DNA of 64,000 bases from Bacteroides caecimuris (lineage in GTDB: Bacteria > Bacteroidota > Bacteroidia > Bacteroidales > Bacteroidaceae): the NCBI RefSeq assembly GCF_001688725.2, contig NZ_CP015401.2, positions 2,170,001 to 2,234,000 on the forward strand. Reading direction: 5' to 3'. The number at the start of each line of letters is the position of its first letter. The first letter of the stretch is position 1. The notes below the pieces were generated by a model. The model was not told where the DNA came from, ran no database searches, and was given only the letters and a program-made list of their open reading frames with translations. Shown here one piece after another: positions 1-8,752 of this stretch. The position numbers and the translations under genes were made by a program.

Positions 1-81
1 ATAATGCCGTCACTATCTTCAACGAGAATTTTATGACTTATAATTATCCAAATCATTTAAAATTTAAACAAAAAAAAGAAC
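1..81. other. Window edge, no assignable gene
   Basis: Frame 1 reads to a TGA at 34-36, so the tail of an upstream plus-strand gene could end there, but too little is visible to name it. The remainder is a short AT-rich spacer before the first complete reading frame. Confidence 0.3.
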
Positions 82-426
82 ATGAGAAAAAAAATGGAGA
101 AAAGCAAGTTGGCAATTTGCAAATTAGTGTGGAAAAAACGTATTGCCGCTGAAAAAAGCATTTCAGAAAAATGCGCAGATAGAATCGTACAAGAATGCAT
201 CAAGCTAATAGAGCACATGCTGTACGGAAATGTTATCATCGCTTTCTACAAGCAAGATGGAACATTCTGCTTAGAGAAAGGGACACTGGTAGGATACGAA
301 AAATTCTTTCATAAAGAATTCAAAATTACAGTAAAGCAAGAGTCTGTCATCTATTGGAGTGAGGAACATAAAGGATGGAGAAGATTCATGATCGGAAACC
401 TGATGGAATGGAAAGCTATCGTATAA
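82..426 (+). CDS. Small SH3 beta-barrel (DUF2693/WYL_2-like) protein, hypothetical
   Basis: This is a 114-residue basic protein. The N-terminal 45 residues are rich in Lys and Glu and probably helical. Residues about 49-80 (GNVIIAFYKQDGTFCLEKGT and onward) resemble the short beta-barrel found in Bacteroidales DUF2693 proteins, whose role is unknown and which often sit in accessory or mobile regions. A second ATG at 94 is an equally good start, since Bacteroides lacks a strong Shine-Dalgarno signal. A DUF4373 gene follows after 24 bp on the same strand, so the two are probably co-transcribed. There is no signal peptide or membrane segment. The family call is by resemblance only. Confidence 0.6.
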   Translation: MRKKMEKSKLAICKLVWKKRIAAEKSISEKCADRIVQECIKLIEHMLYGNVIIAFYKQDGTFCLEKGTLVGYEKFFHKEFKITVKQESVIYWSEEHKGWRRFMIGNLMEWKAIV

Positions 427-450
427 TTGAAAATAAAAAAATACTGAAAA

Positions 451-1230
451 ATGAATATGATTAATAAAGGAATACCCTACTTCCCGACACCGGCAAACTT
501 TTTTGACGAAGAAGTTATGGAATTATTAGAGGCCAAATATGGAGTGATAGCCTCGTATATCGTCATGCGATTACTGTGCAAAATCTATAAAGAAGGATAT
601 TACATCTCATGGGGAAAAGAACAATGTCTGATTTTTATCCGTAAAGTGGACACCGAAATCAAAGAGGGCATGATGGAAAAGATTATTGACCTGCTATTGG
701 AAAAAGGATTCTTCCATAAGGAATTTTATGAGAAATACGGCATACTCACTTCGCAACAAATCCAAAAGGTGTGGTTCGAAGCTACGATACGAAGAAAAAT
801 AGATTTCTCTCAATTACCTTATTTATTAGAGACCAAACAGAAAAAAGGAACGCAAAAAGGAGAATCAAACAAAGAAAACGCCAACATTTTTCCCACTCAA
901 GAGGATGTGAGTTCAGAAAATGCAGACATTTCCCGACAAACTAAACTAAAGGAAACCAAACTAAATTCTGAAGAGGAAGAAATAAGCGATGCTTTGTTTG
1001 AAATTCCGCAGTATGCCTACAATCAGGCCACTCACAACATGGACGGACTGATAGAAAGTCTGGAACGCCATAAAGTGACTGACTCGAAAGAGAAACAGGC
1101 GATTCTCCGGCTGTCGGACTATGGCAGAAAAGGTACCTTGGTGTGGAAACTGCTCTCCAACACGACGTGGAGCAAAATCGGAGCACCGGGAAAATATCTC
1201 ATTGCAGCGTTGACCGGCAAACAGAAATAA
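451..1230 (+). CDS. DUF4373 (Lin1244/Lin1753-like N-terminal) domain protein
   Basis: This 259-residue protein begins with the characteristic opening PYFPTPANFFDEEVMELLEA (residues about 9-28) followed by a winged-helix-like region with YGVIASYIVMRLLCKIYKEG. That domain is found in Bacteroidales proteins related to phage and plasmid replisome organisers. The middle (about 130-180) is polar and low-complexity, rich in Lys, Glu and Asn, and looks disordered. A second folded segment lies at about 185-259. The likely role is DNA binding in replication initiation or helicase loading of an element, but no element hallmarks (integrase, terminase, relaxase) are visible nearby. Chromosomal orphan copies are common in Bacteroides. 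Confidence 0.75.
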   Translation: MNMINKGIPYFPTPANFFDEEVMELLEAKYGVIASYIVMRLLCKIYKEGYYISWGKEQCLIFIRKVDTEIKEGMMEKIIDLLLEKGFFHKEFYEKYGILTSQQIQKVWFEATIRRKIDFSQLPYLLETKQKKGTQKGESNKENANIFPTQEDVSSENADISRQTKLKETKLNSEEEEISDALFEIPQYAYNQATHNMDGLIESLERHKVTDSKEKQAILRLSDYGRKGTLVWKLLSNTTWSKIGAPGKYLIAALTGKQK

Positions 1231-1267
1231 ACCGGCGTAAATAAAAGCCTATTCAAATTTTGCTTAA

Positions 1268-1312
1268 AAAGGTACGAAAAATCTGTGCTTTTCACAAATT
1301 CTTCGTACCTTT
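1268..1312 (+). promoter_or_regulatory. Inverted repeat overlapping the pyrBI promoter
   Basis: The arms AAAGGTACGAAAAAT (1268-1282) and ATTCTTCGTACCTTT (1298-1312) are complementary apart from one position and are separated by 15 nt. A probable -7 element, TACCTTTA (1306-1313), lies inside the right arm. The structure could be an operator or an attenuator-like hairpin controlling pyrBI. The element and its position are seen in the sequence; the regulatory function is inferred. Confidence 0.5.
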
Positions 1313-1355
1313 ACGCTCCGGTAAAACAAGTTCTATCCACATAAAAGATAACAAA

Positions 1356-2297
1356 ATGGAAAACAGAAGTTTAGTAACCATTGCCGAACATTCTAAAGAA
1401 AAAATCCTCTACATGCTCGAAATGGCGAAGCAGTTTGAAATGAACCCCAATCGCCGGTTATTACAAGGAAAGGTAGTAGCAACCCTGTTCTTCGAACCTT
1501 CCACCCGTACCCGCTTGAGTTTTGAAACAGCTGCCAACCGTCTCGGTGCACGAGTAATCGGATTCTCTGACCCCAAGGCCACCAGCTCTTCCAAAGGGGA
1601 AACACTTAAAGACACGATCATGATGGTGAGTAACTACGCAGATATTATCGTCATGCGACACTATCTCGAAGGAGCTGCACGATATGCCAGCGAAGTAGCC
1701 CCGGTGCCCATTGTCAATGCTGGTGACGGAGCTAACCAGCACCCGTCGCAGACGATGCTCGATCTTTACTCTATCTACAAGACGCAAGGAACGTTGGAAA
1801 ATCTGAATATTTTCCTGGTGGGTGACTTGAAATACGGTCGCACCGTACATTCTTTGTTGATGGCGATGCGACACTTTAATCCGACTTTCCATTTTATCGC
1901 TCCCGAAGAGTTGAAAATGCCGGAAGAATACAAACTTTACTGCAAAACGCACCAAATAAAATACGTTGAACATACAGACTTTTCCGAAGAGATTATCGCC
2001 GACGCCGATATTCTGTATATGACCCGTGTACAACGCGAACGTTTCACCGACCTGATGGAATATGAACGGGTGAAGAATGTATATATTCTCCGTAACAAAA
2101 TGTTGGAACACACACGTCCGAACCTGCGTATCCTGCACCCGCTCCCCCGTGTCAACGAAATTGCTTACGATGTGGATGACAACCCGAAAGCATATTATTT
2201 CCAACAGGCACAAAACGGTCTGTATGCCCGCGAAGCAATCCTTTGCGATGTATTAGGTATCACATTAGAGGACGTTAAAAACGATATTTTATTATGA
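1356..2297 (+). CDS. pyrB: Aspartate carbamoyltransferase catalytic subunit
   Basis: The enzyme condenses carbamoyl phosphate with L-aspartate to give N-carbamoyl-aspartate, the committed step of pyrimidine synthesis in the cytoplasm. From the ATG at 1356 the protein is 313 residues, close to the E. coli catalytic chain. The carbamoyl-phosphate loop [12 protein letters not shown] (about 45-56), the [15 protein letters not shown] segment in the middle and HPLPRVNEI near residue 262 are all intact. An in-frame start at 1260 would add 32 residues, but that stretch overlaps the promoter-like inverted repeat, so the internal ATG is preferred. The stop overlaps the pyrI start by 4 bp (ATGA), which points to translational coupling and a dodecameric PyrBI holoenzyme. 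Confidence 0.97.
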   Translation: MENRSLVTIAEHSKEKILYMLEMAKQFEMNPNRRLLQGKVVATLFFEPSTRTRLSFETAANRLGARVIGFSDPKATSSSKGETLKDTIMMVSNYADIIVMRHYLEGAARYASEVAPVPIVNAGDGANQHPSQTMLDLYSIYKTQGTLENLNIFLVGDLKYGRTVHSLLMAMRHFNPTFHFIAPEELKMPEEYKLYCKTHQIKYVEHTDFSEEIIADADILYMTRVQRERFTDLMEYERVKNVYILRNKMLEHTRPNLRILHPLPRVNEIAYDVDDNPKAYYFQQAQNGLYAREAILCDVLGITLEDVKNDILL

Positions 2298-2755
2298 GCG
2301 AAAATAAACAAGCATTGCAAGTAGCTGCCCTGAAAAACGGAACAGTGATTGACCATATCCCATCTGAAAAGCTCTTCACCGTGGTGCAACTGCTCGGTGT
2401 GGAACAAATGACAAGCAATATCACGATCGGATTCAACCTCGACAGCAAGAAGCTGGGTAAAAAAGGAATTATCAAAATTGCAGATAAATTTTTCTGCGAC
2501 GAAGAGATTAATCGCATTTCAGTAGTGGCACCGCACGTCAAACTGAATATTATCCGCGATTACGAGGTAGTGGAAAAGAAAGAGGTAAAAATGCCGGATG
2601 AACTTCGTGGCATCGTGAAATGTGCCAATCCGAAATGTATTACCAATAATGAACCGATGAGCACCATCTTTCATGTGATAGATAAGGATAATTGCATCGT
2701 GAAATGCCATTATTGCGAAAAAGAACAGAGACGTGAAGAGATAACAATCCTCTAA
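2294..2755 (+). CDS. pyrI: Aspartate carbamoyltransferase regulatory subunit
   Basis: The 153-residue regulatory chain binds CTP/UTP or ATP and confers allosteric control on PyrB. The N-terminal nucleotide-binding half includes [19 protein letters not shown] (about 31-49). The C-terminal zinc domain has Cys110, Cys115, Cys138 and Cys141, matching the four structural zinc ligands of the E. coli chain. It overlaps pyrB by 4 bp, so the two subunits should be made in equal amounts. The pyrBI module is followed by a long inverted repeat (2769-2852). Confidence 0.97.
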   Translation: MSENKQALQVAALKNGTVIDHIPSEKLFTVVQLLGVEQMTSNITIGFNLDSKKLGKKGIIKIADKFFCDEEINRISVVAPHVKLNIIRDYEVVEKKEVKMPDELRGIVKCANPKCITNNEPMSTIFHVIDKDNCIVKCHYCEKEQRREEITIL

Positions 2756-2768
2756 CTAACTACAGCTC

Positions 2769-2852
2769 ACCACAGATTACACGGATTCACACAGATTTTT
2801 ATTTTATGAGATAATAACATCTATATCTGTGTTAATCTGTGTAATTTGTGGT
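2769..2852. repeat. Long inverted repeat, CACAGATTACAC family (copy 1)
   Basis: Arms of 28 nt, ACCACAGATTACACGGATTC... (2769-2796) and its near-complement ending ...GTAATTTGTGGT (2825-2852), flank a 28-nt AT-rich loop. The repeat separates pyrI from the flavin reductase and ends about 15 bp before the latter's start codon. Related copies occur at 26959-27062, 51089-51235 and 55977-56046. Confidence 0.8.
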
Positions 2853-2867
2853 AAAAAAATGACAACT

Positions 2868-3437
2868 ATGAAACAAGACTGGAAACCAGGAACGATGATT
2901 TATCCGCTGCCGGCTGTACTAGTCAGTTGCGGAAAAGAGGAAAGCGAATATAATATGTTCACAGTAGCATGGACGGGTACGATTTGCACGAACCCGCCCA
3001 TGTGTTATATATCCGTACGTCCGGAACGCCATTCATACGATATTATCAAAAAGAACATGGAGTTTGTCATCAACCTGACAACCAAAGACATGGCTTTTGC
3101 CACCGACTGGTGCGGAGTTCGTTCGGGACGTGATTATCATAAATTCGAAGAGATGAAACTGACACCCGGACAGTGTACGGTGGTCAGTGCACCGCTGATT
3201 GAAGAATCACCCCTTTGCATTGAATGTCGTGTAAAAGAAATCATCTCTCTTGGTTCACACGATATGTTTATTGCTGACGTGGTAAATGTGCGTGCCGACG
3301 AGCGGAACCTGAACCCTGAAACCGGAAAACTGGAACTGGCGGAAGCTAATCCGCTGGTATATGTGCACGGAGGATATTACAATTTGGGAGAGAAAATCGG
3401 TAAGTTCGGCTGGAGTGTAGAAAAGAAAAAATCATAA
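2868..3437 (+). CDS. Flavin reductase family protein
   Basis: The protein has 189 residues from the ATG at 2868; an ATG at 2859 and a GTG at 2829 are upstream alternatives, but the latter lies inside the right arm of the inverted repeat. The flavin reductase-like split-barrel (FMN-binding) fold is supported by WKPGTMIYPLPAVLVSCG at the N terminus, NMFTVAWTGTICTNPPM, and ISVRPERHSYDIIKKN, the usual FMN-contact segments. Family members bind FMN and either reduce free flavin or act as flavoproteins; the substrate is unknown. No partner monooxygenase is adjacent. It is probably a single-gene unit or co-transcribed with the barrel gene 16 bp downstream. Confidence 0.85.
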   Translation: MKQDWKPGTMIYPLPAVLVSCGKEESEYNMFTVAWTGTICTNPPMCYISVRPERHSYDIIKKNMEFVINLTTKDMAFATDWCGVRSGRDYHKFEEMKLTPGQCTVVSAPLIEESPLCIECRVKEIISLGSHDMFIADVVNVRADERNLNPETGKLELAEANPLVYVHGGYYNLGEKIGKFGWSVEKKKS

Positions 3438-3453
3438 AAAGAACGATGCCACC

Positions 3454-4194
3454 ATGGATATGCTGCGTAAATTCATTTTTTTAGGTTTATTAGTTGCAGC
3501 CGGTAGTCCGGTTGTCGGCCAGAATTATAATGCAGAAAAAGTAGACCGTCCCAATACAAAAAAAATAAATATCGGTATTAAGGCTGGATTCAACTCTTCC
3601 ATGTTCATGGTGTCTGAACTGAAAATTAAGGATGTGACTATCAATGAGGTGCAGAATAACTATAAGATAGGTTATTTCGGCGCTCTCTTCATGCGCATCA
3701 ATATGAAAAAACATTTCATCCAGCCTGAAGTGTCGTACAATGTAAGCAAAGGTGAGATTACGTTCGACAAACTCGGTTCCCAGCATCCTGCCATTGAGCC
3801 TGATTACGCATCGGTGCAATCGGTGTTGCACAGTGTAGATTTTCCCGTTCTATACGGCTATAATGTGGTAAAAAAAGGGCCTTACGGAATGTCTATCTTC
3901 GCAGGTCCCAAGCTTCGCTACCTATGGGGAAAGTACAATGAAATCACTTTTAAGAATTTCGACCAAAAGGGTATTCACGAAAAGTTGTATCCGTTCAATG
4001 TCAGCGCAGTGATTGGCGTAGGTGTCAACATTTCACGTATCTTCTTCGATTTCCGCTACGAACAAAGTATAGGAAATATCTCCAAGTCTATCATTTATGA
4101 TAATATCAACTCCGACGGCAGTACGGGTGTGAGCAACATTATTTTCCGTCGCCGTGACAGCGCGTTAAGTTTTTCATTGGGATTCATTCTTTAA
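3454..4194 (+). CDS. Outer membrane beta-barrel protein (PorT-like family)
   Basis: This is a 246-residue protein with a signal peptide (MDMLRKFIFLGLLVAAGSPVVGQ, cut after about residue 23). It is followed by alternating hydrophobic strands such as NIGIKAGFNSSMF, FGALFMRINMKKHFIQPEVS and SIFAGPKLRYLWGKYN, ending in a strand that closes with SFSLGFIL, the typical C-terminal barrel strand. The glycine-rich opening strand and the IQPEVSY motif match the PorT/outer-membrane-beta-barrel family in Bacteroidota. PorT itself serves type IX secretion, but many paralogs are uncharacterised and nothing nearby ties this copy to T9SS. Confidence 0.75.
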   Translation: MDMLRKFIFLGLLVAAGSPVVGQNYNAEKVDRPNTKKINIGIKAGFNSSMFMVSELKIKDVTINEVQNNYKIGYFGALFMRINMKKHFIQPEVSYNVSKGEITFDKLGSQHPAIEPDYASVQSVLHSVDFPVLYGYNVVKKGPYGMSIFAGPKLRYLWGKYNEITFKNFDQKGIHEKLYPFNVSAVIGVGVNISRIFFDFRYEQSIGNISKSIIYDNINSDGSTGVSNIIFRRRDSALSFSLGFIL

Positions 4195-4268
4195 GAATAA
4201 AATATCATTAAATCCCGCTTTTTACTAACATTTTTCATACTGTTCCTTCATTTTTTATTTATTTTCAT

Positions 4269-4276
4269 TAACTTTG
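4269..4276 (+). promoter_or_regulatory. Candidate -7 promoter box for glyA
   Basis: TAACTTTG fits the Bacteroides -7 consensus TAnnTTTG, 52 bp before the glyA start. No clear TTTG -33 box lies at the expected spacing. Confidence 0.5.
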
Positions 4277-4328
4277 TGCGCTTGAAATAGGTATCTCGAA
4301 TTAGAAATTTAATCTTACTTATAAAAGA

Positions 4329-5609
4329 ATGAAAAGAGACGACATCATTTTCGACATCATCGAAAAAGAGCATCAACGTCAGTTGAAAGGAATCGAGCTG
4401 ATTGCATCAGAAAACTTTGTGAGTGACCAGGTAATGCAAGCAATGGGGTCTTGCCTGACAAACAAGTACGCAGAAGGTTATCCTGGCAAACGATACTACG
4501 GAGGTTGCGAAGTAGTAGACCAAAGCGAACAAATCGCTATCGAACGCCTGAAAGAAATTTTCGGCGCTGAATGGGCAAACGTACAGCCACACTCGGGAGC
4601 ACAAGCTAATGCTGCTGTTTTCCTTGCTGTTCTGAATCCGGGTGACAAATTTATGGGATTAAATCTGGCACACGGCGGACACCTGTCTCACGGTTCATTA
4701 GTAAACACTTCCGGTATCATCTATACTCCTTGCGAATATAATCTGAATCAGGAAACAGGACGCGTTGATTACGACCAGATGGAAGAAGTCGCTCTTCGTG
4801 AGAAACCAAAATTGATTATCGGTGGCGGTTCTGCATACTCTCGTGAATGGGATTACAAACGTATGCGTGAAATCGCTGACAAAGTAGGCGCTATCCTGAT
4901 GATCGACATGGCTCATCCTGCTGGTCTGATTGCTGCCGGAGTACTCGAAAATCCGGTTAAATATGCACATATCGTCACTTCTACTACACATAAAACACTT
5001 CGCGGACCTCGGGGTGGTGTCATCATGATGGGCAAGGATTTCCCCAATCCATGGGGTAAGAAAACTCCGAAAGGTGAGATCAAGATGATGTCTCAATTAC
5101 TGGATTCTGCCGTTTTCCCGGGTATCCAAGGCGGACCGTTGGAACATGTAATTGCTGCTAAAGCAGTTGCTTTCGGTGAAATCCTGCAACCTGAATTTAA
5201 GGAATATGCTAAACAAGTACAAAAAAATGCTGCCGTACTTGCACAGGCTTTGATCGACCGTGGATTTACCATCGTTTCCGGTGGTACAGACAACCACTCT
5301 ATGTTGGTCGACCTGCGTAGCAAATATCCTGATCTGACAGGTAAAGTGGCAGAAAAAGCATTGGTTTCTGCTGATATTACCGTTAACAAGAACATGGTTC
5401 CGTTCGACAGCCGTTCGGCTTTCCAAACTTCTGGTATCCGTTTGGGTACTCCTGCTATCACAACTCGTGGTGCAAAAGAAGACTTGATGCTCGAAATTGC
5501 AGAAATGATCGAGACTGTATTATCTAACGTAGAAAATGAGGAAGTTATTGCACAAGTACGTGCACGTGTCAATGAGACAATGAAAAAATATCCTCTTTTC
5601 GCTTACTAA
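4329..5609 (+). CDS. glyA: Serine hydroxymethyltransferase
   Basis: This PLP enzyme interconverts serine plus tetrahydrofolate with glycine plus 5,10-methylene-tetrahydrofolate, and is the main entry of one-carbon units. The 426-residue length is normal. Visible features are the folate/PLP segment [10 protein letters not shown] near residue 25, [17 protein letters not shown], the PHSGAQAN substrate loop, DMAHPAGLI, and the PLP lysine in [15 protein letters not shown] (about residues 219-233). Its own promoter lies upstream and a Rho-independent terminator (5666-5697) follows, so it is monocistronic. The product feeds the same folate pool as fhs, which converges from the right. Confidence 0.98.
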   Translation: MKRDDIIFDIIEKEHQRQLKGIELIASENFVSDQVMQAMGSCLTNKYAEGYPGKRYYGGCEVVDQSEQIAIERLKEIFGAEWANVQPHSGAQANAAVFLAVLNPGDKFMGLNLAHGGHLSHGSLVNTSGIIYTPCEYNLNQETGRVDYDQMEEVALREKPKLIIGGGSAYSREWDYKRMREIADKVGAILMIDMAHPAGLIAAGVLENPVKYAHIVTSTTHKTLRGPRGGVIMMGKDFPNPWGKKTPKGEIKMMSQLLDSAVFPGIQGGPLEHVIAAKAVAFGEILQPEFKEYAKQVQKNAAVLAQALIDRGFTIVSGGTDNHSMLVDLRSKYPDLTGKVAEKALVSADITVNKNMVPFDSRSAFQTSGIRLGTPAITTRGAKEDLMLEIAEMIETVLSNVENEEVIAQVRARVNETMKKYPLFAY

Positions 5610-5665
5610 AACACAATTTTAAAGCTAGTAATTGTAAACTGTTATTAGCTTAATTCCCATTTAAG

Positions 5666-5697
5666 GTCTGTTCTTTACAAAAGGAGCAGACTTTTTT
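5666..5697 (+). terminator. Terminator after glyA
   Basis: GTCTG (5666-5670) pairs with CAGAC (5687-5691). The stem extends through TCTTT/AAGGA with a wobble pair and is followed directly by a run of six T. Confidence 0.75.
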
Positions 5698-5702
5698 ATT
5701 TA

Positions 5703-5849
5703 TTAACGATCCCGTTCGAACCATCTGTCCGGTATTTCGTTTTTCTTATAAAAGAAATATATGATGCCATATATCACCCACACAAGTACGAATTCAACCG
5801 TACAGTGTGCAAGAAGAGAAAACAGAAGCGCACTGGACTCTATATACAG
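5703..5849 (-). pseudogene. Possible remnant of a small membrane protein
   Basis: A minus-strand frame of 48 codons with no ATG reads hydrophobic residues (SALLLFSLLAHCTVEFVLVW, then VIYGIIYFFYKK) and a polar tail ending WFERDR. An upstream in-frame TGA and a hairpin cut it off. It resembles the C-terminal one or two membrane helices of a lost gene. No family is recognised, and it could be chance AT-rich coding. Confidence 0.3.
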
Positions 5850-5851
5850 TC

Positions 5852-5902
5852 ATCCCCGTCTTTCCACATTTATTTTATAGGGAAAGACAGGGATTTATTT
5901 TT
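5852..5902 (+). terminator. Strong hairpin with downstream T-rich tail
   Basis: ATCCCCGTCTTTCC (5852-5865) and GGAAAGACAGGGAT (5881-5894) form a 14-bp stem with one mismatch, followed by TTATTTTTA. It lies in the convergent gap between glyA and fhs and may block read-through in either direction, though the T tail favours the plus strand. Apart from this, the preceding terminator and the small remnant, the 343-bp gap holds nothing recognisable. Confidence 0.6.
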
Positions 5903-5952
5903 ACCGGTGTAGCGCCAGGACAAATGTTCTTTAAGTGTATATTTAAGTATAA

Positions 5953-7620
5953 TCAGCTCAATCCTTCTATTTCTCCATCCACAATATCGATATGCAATGC
6001 TTGCGGTTCTTTAGGCAATCCCGGCATACGAAGAATTTCTCCGGCAATGGCTACAATCATTTCAGCTCCGTTATTGATTACAATATCTTTAATATGGAAC
6101 TCGAAGTTGTTCACTGCGCCATAAATCTTAGGGTCGGCAGAGAATGAATACTGTGTTTTAGCAATACAAACCGGGTAATGAGTGATGCCCATTTTCTCGA
6201 TCTGTTTGATACGGTTGCGTGCAATACTGCTGTAAGTAATAACGCTGGCTCCGTAAAGATTAGTAGCCACCTTTTCAATCTTCTGCTGTATATTATCTTC
6301 TTCCTTATATGTATAACGCAAAGGTTCGGACGGTTGATTTTCGATTGTATCTACTACCAGACGGGCCATGTCTACTGCCCCCTCTCCTCCTTCAGTGAAC
6401 GCATTGTTGATGGTAAAACCGACTCCCAACTGTTCGCAATGTTCACGCAGTAATTCCATTTCTTCATCGGTGTCGGAAGCAAACTTATTGAAAGCTACGA
6501 TAACCGTCTGCCCGAATGAACGAAGATTACGAACGTGCTTGTCGAGATTACGCAATCCTTCTTTTAATCCTTCCATATTCGGTTCTTTGATACGATCGAG
6601 ACTGACACCTCCGTGCATCTTCAATCCTTGTGCCGTAGCAACAATCACAGTGAGACGCGGTTGGAGCCCACTCTTGCGACATTTGATATTGTAGAACTTC
6701 TCTGCACCAAGATCGGCACCGAATCCGGCTTCTGTAATTACATAATCACCGAAAGACATTGCTAATTTAGTGGCCAAAATAGAGTTACAACCATGTGCGA
6801 TATTAGCAAACGGACCGCCATGCACAAAAGCTGCAGTTCCTTCGGTAGTCTGCACTAGATTAGGATGGATAGCATCTTTCAATAACACGGTGATGGCTCC
6901 TGCCACTCCCAAATCTTTCACTGTGAAAGGTTGGTCGTCATACGTGAAGCCCAACAGGATGTTTTCAATACGGCGACGCAGATCACTCACATCTTTGGAA
7001 AGGCAAAGAATCGCCATAATCTCCGAAGCAGGAGTTATATCGAAACCGGACTCCTGGGTAATCCCGTTGGATTTAGGTCCAAGACCGACAACGATGCTGC
7101 GCAACGAACGGTCATTCACATCAAGCACTCGCCGCCAAAGGATTTCTTTCAATCCGAAACCTTTTGCCTGGTTCTGATAGAGATAATTGTCAAGCAAGGC
7201 AGAAATCATGTTATGGGCAGAGGTGATGGCATGAAAATCCCCTGTGAAGTGGAGGTTAATCTTGTCCATCGGAAGCACTTGCGCATATCCGCCACCGGCC
7301 GCTCCTCCCTTCATACCGAAACAAGGACCGAGAGACGGTTCGCGAAGCGCAACAATCGCCTTCTTTCCAATTTTATTGAGTCCTAAGGCAAGACCGATAG
7401 ATACGGTAGTTTTGCCGATACCCGCTTTGGTTGCCGTAATGGCAGTGACCAAGATGAGATTGCTTTTCTTCACTTTCTCTTCATCAATCAGTTGTTCAGG
7501 GATCTTTGCGATGTAGCGACCATAATTCTCCACTTCCTCGCGAGGAATTCCGACACCCTCGGCAACTTGCTTAATTTTCTTCAGCTCAATGCTGCGAGCA
7601 ATTTCTATGTCTGATTTCAT
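5953..7620 (-). CDS. fhs: Formate-tetrahydrofolate ligase
   Basis: The enzyme makes 10-formyl-tetrahydrofolate from formate, THF and ATP. The 555 residues match the bacterial homotetrameric enzyme. The P-loop-like [17 protein letters not shown] lies at about residues 66-82. Further conserved blocks include [20 protein letters not shown] (about 93-112), the [10 protein letters not shown] folate region and [15 protein letters not shown]. Start ATG at 7620. A -7-like box CAAAAGTA (7653-7660, reverse TACTTTTG) lies about 33 bp upstream. It acts alongside glyA and the formate-using purT of this window. Confidence 0.97.
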   Translation of the reverse strand: MKSDIEIARSIELKKIKQVAEGVGIPREEVENYGRYIAKIPEQLIDEEKVKKSNLILVTAITATKAGIGKTTVSIGLALGLNKIGKKAIVALREPSLGPCFGMKGGAAGGGYAQVLPMDKINLHFTGDFHAITSAHNMISALLDNYLYQNQAKGFGLKEILWRRVLDVNDRSLRSIVVGLGPKSNGITQESGFDITPASEIMAILCLSKDVSDLRRRIENILLGFTYDDQPFTVKDLGVAGAITVLLKDAIHPNLVQTTEGTAAFVHGGPFANIAHGCNSILATKLAMSFGDYVITEAGFGADLGAEKFYNIKCRKSGLQPRLTVIVATAQGLKMHGGVSLDRIKEPNMEGLKEGLRNLDKHVRNLRSFGQTVIVAFNKFASDTDEEMELLREHCEQLGVGFTINNAFTEGGEGAVDMARLVVDTIENQPSEPLRYTYKEEDNIQQKIEKVATNLYGASVITYSSIARNRIKQIEKMGITHYPVCIAKTQYSFSADPKIYGAVNNFEFHIKDIVINNGAEMIVAIAGEILRMPGLPKEPQALHIDIVDGEIEGLS

Positions 7621-7789
7621 ACAGAATATGATTAGTTTTATTTTTGAAAGAACAAAAGTATAACAAAAAAGCGAAATAGAGAAATTTAAGGTTCATCGGA
7701 TATTTATATATCTATTTATCATGAACACTATAAACTGTTTTCACGCAATAACTGTTGTAAATGGCATAACCTAAAACAACAACTTAATT

Positions 7790-7981
7790 ATGGAATGGAT
7801 TATTAATCAACTAAGGGTACATCCTGAACTTGCTATTTTCCTGACGCTCTTTGCCGGACCGAAATGGAGCGTGCGTGTGTCACTTGTCAATCTGAATGAA
7901 ACCGATTATGTAAAGATCGGACAAAGTATCAAGTTTGTTTTGGAAGAATATGCCCAAACATGGAAGGCATCCAAAGAATGA
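7790..7981 (+). pseudogene. Deletion scar: AspT antiporter N terminus fused to AspD decarboxylase C terminus
   Basis: This 63-codon frame is a chimera. Residues 1-23 ([20 protein letters not shown]) match the start of the aspartate-alanine antiporter/YidE family, which opens with [10 protein letters not shown] before its first membrane helix. Residues about 24-63 ([20 protein letters not shown], then [12 protein letters not shown]) match the extreme C terminus of PLP-dependent aspartate 4-decarboxylase. In many gut Bacteroides aspT and aspD are adjacent, so one internal deletion of roughly 3 kb would yield exactly this product; the junction is near 7857. The frame is preserved, but neither activity can remain. 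The family matches are from memory of those proteins, and the deletion is inferred. Confidence 0.7.
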
Positions 7982-8057
7982 ACTAAGTAGTTTATTTTAT
8001 AAATAGGAATTTTTCTAAGAAAACATAACAGAAGCGAATAGTCAGGGAGAAAATCTC

Positions 8058-8065
8058 TATCTTTG
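8058..8065 (+). promoter_or_regulatory. Candidate -7 promoter box
   Basis: TATCTTTG matches TAnnTTTG and lies 22 bp before the start codon at 8088, suggesting a short leader for the secreted protein gene. No convincing -33 box was seen. Confidence 0.5.
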
Positions 8066-8087
8066 TGGTAAATCAACCTTTACGAAG

Positions 8088-8630
8088 ATGAAAAAACTGA
8101 TTCTATTTCTTTCGCTGATATTATCGGTCGGTTTTGCATCCGCACAGTCGGAAATACCTTCCGATAGTATTCGTCGTGCTCCATCCACCCATATTAAAGA
8201 GTTTGGTGGCTTTCTGCTGGATATGGGGTTAATGAATGTAGCGACTCTCGAACTTCCCAAGTTTAATTTAGAGATGCCTAATATGACGAAAGATTATAAT
8301 CAGCTCTTTCGTTTAAATACAGACGTTACTTATTCGCAAGGATTCACAGACTCTTTTTCTTCGTCTTCTTTCTCTGGTTTTTCCGGCTTTGGATATGGTT
8401 GGGGACTGTCCTCTTCTCCACAGTTTATGCAGATGGGGTCTTTCAAACTGAAAAACGGAATGAGAATCAACACCTACGGAGATTATGATAAGGATGGCTG
8501 GCGGGTGCCTAACCGCAGCGCTATGCCTTGGGAAAGAAATAATTTCCGGGGAGCATTCGAACTGAAATCGGCAAATGGTAATTTCGGAATACGAATCGAA
8601 GTGCAACAAGGACGAAATGCACCTTATTAA
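8088..8630 (+). CDS. Secreted protein of unknown function
   Basis: A 180-residue protein with a clean signal peptide (KKLILFLSLILSVGFASAQ, cut after Ala-Gln at about 20). The mature part has a serine/phenylalanine/glycine-rich stretch (FSSSSFSGFSGFGYGWGLSS, about 91-110) and a C-terminal half ending in alternating strands (FRGAFELKS, FGIRIEVQQG). That pattern is compatible with a small periplasmic or outer-membrane protein. I do not recognise the family. The gene stands alone with its own promoter box, and its 3' end runs into the 21-bp periodic array shared with the convergent epimerase gene. Confidence 0.7.
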   Translation: MKKLILFLSLILSVGFASAQSEIPSDSIRRAPSTHIKEFGGFLLDMGLMNVATLELPKFNLEMPNMTKDYNQLFRLNTDVTYSQGFTDSFSSSSFSGFSGFGYGWGLSSSPQFMQMGSFKLKNGMRINTYGDYDKDGWRVPNRSAMPWERNNFRGAFELKSANGNFGIRIEVQQGRNAPY

Positions 8631-8657
8631 ATAAGGTACTTCAATATACAACCCCGG

Positions 8658-8752
8658 AAGTCTGAAATAAAATCAAGTAGTCCTATAGATTAAATCAGAC
8701 AGTCCGGAATTAAATTAAGTAAGTTCGGCACAGAATTAGGAAAGCTCGAAGG
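8658..8752. repeat. Degenerate array with a 21-bp period (array 1)
   Basis: Units headed AGTC/AGTCC/AGTCCGG/AGTTCGG/AGCTCG start at 8658, 8678, 8700, 8721 and 8742 (spacings 20, 22, 21, 21). Each is followed by an AT-rich stretch such as AATTAAATTAAGT. The array fills the gap between two convergent genes and covers the last codons and stop of the epimerase gene. Confidence 0.65.

Noticed and set aside
82..1230. Prophage or integrative element start
   Set aside because: DUF2693 and DUF4373 proteins hint at mobile DNA but no integrase, portal, relaxase or attachment repeat was seen.
1461..2213. 250-codon minus-strand ORF opposite pyrB
   Set aside because: Shadow of pyrB with no recognisable motif or promoter.
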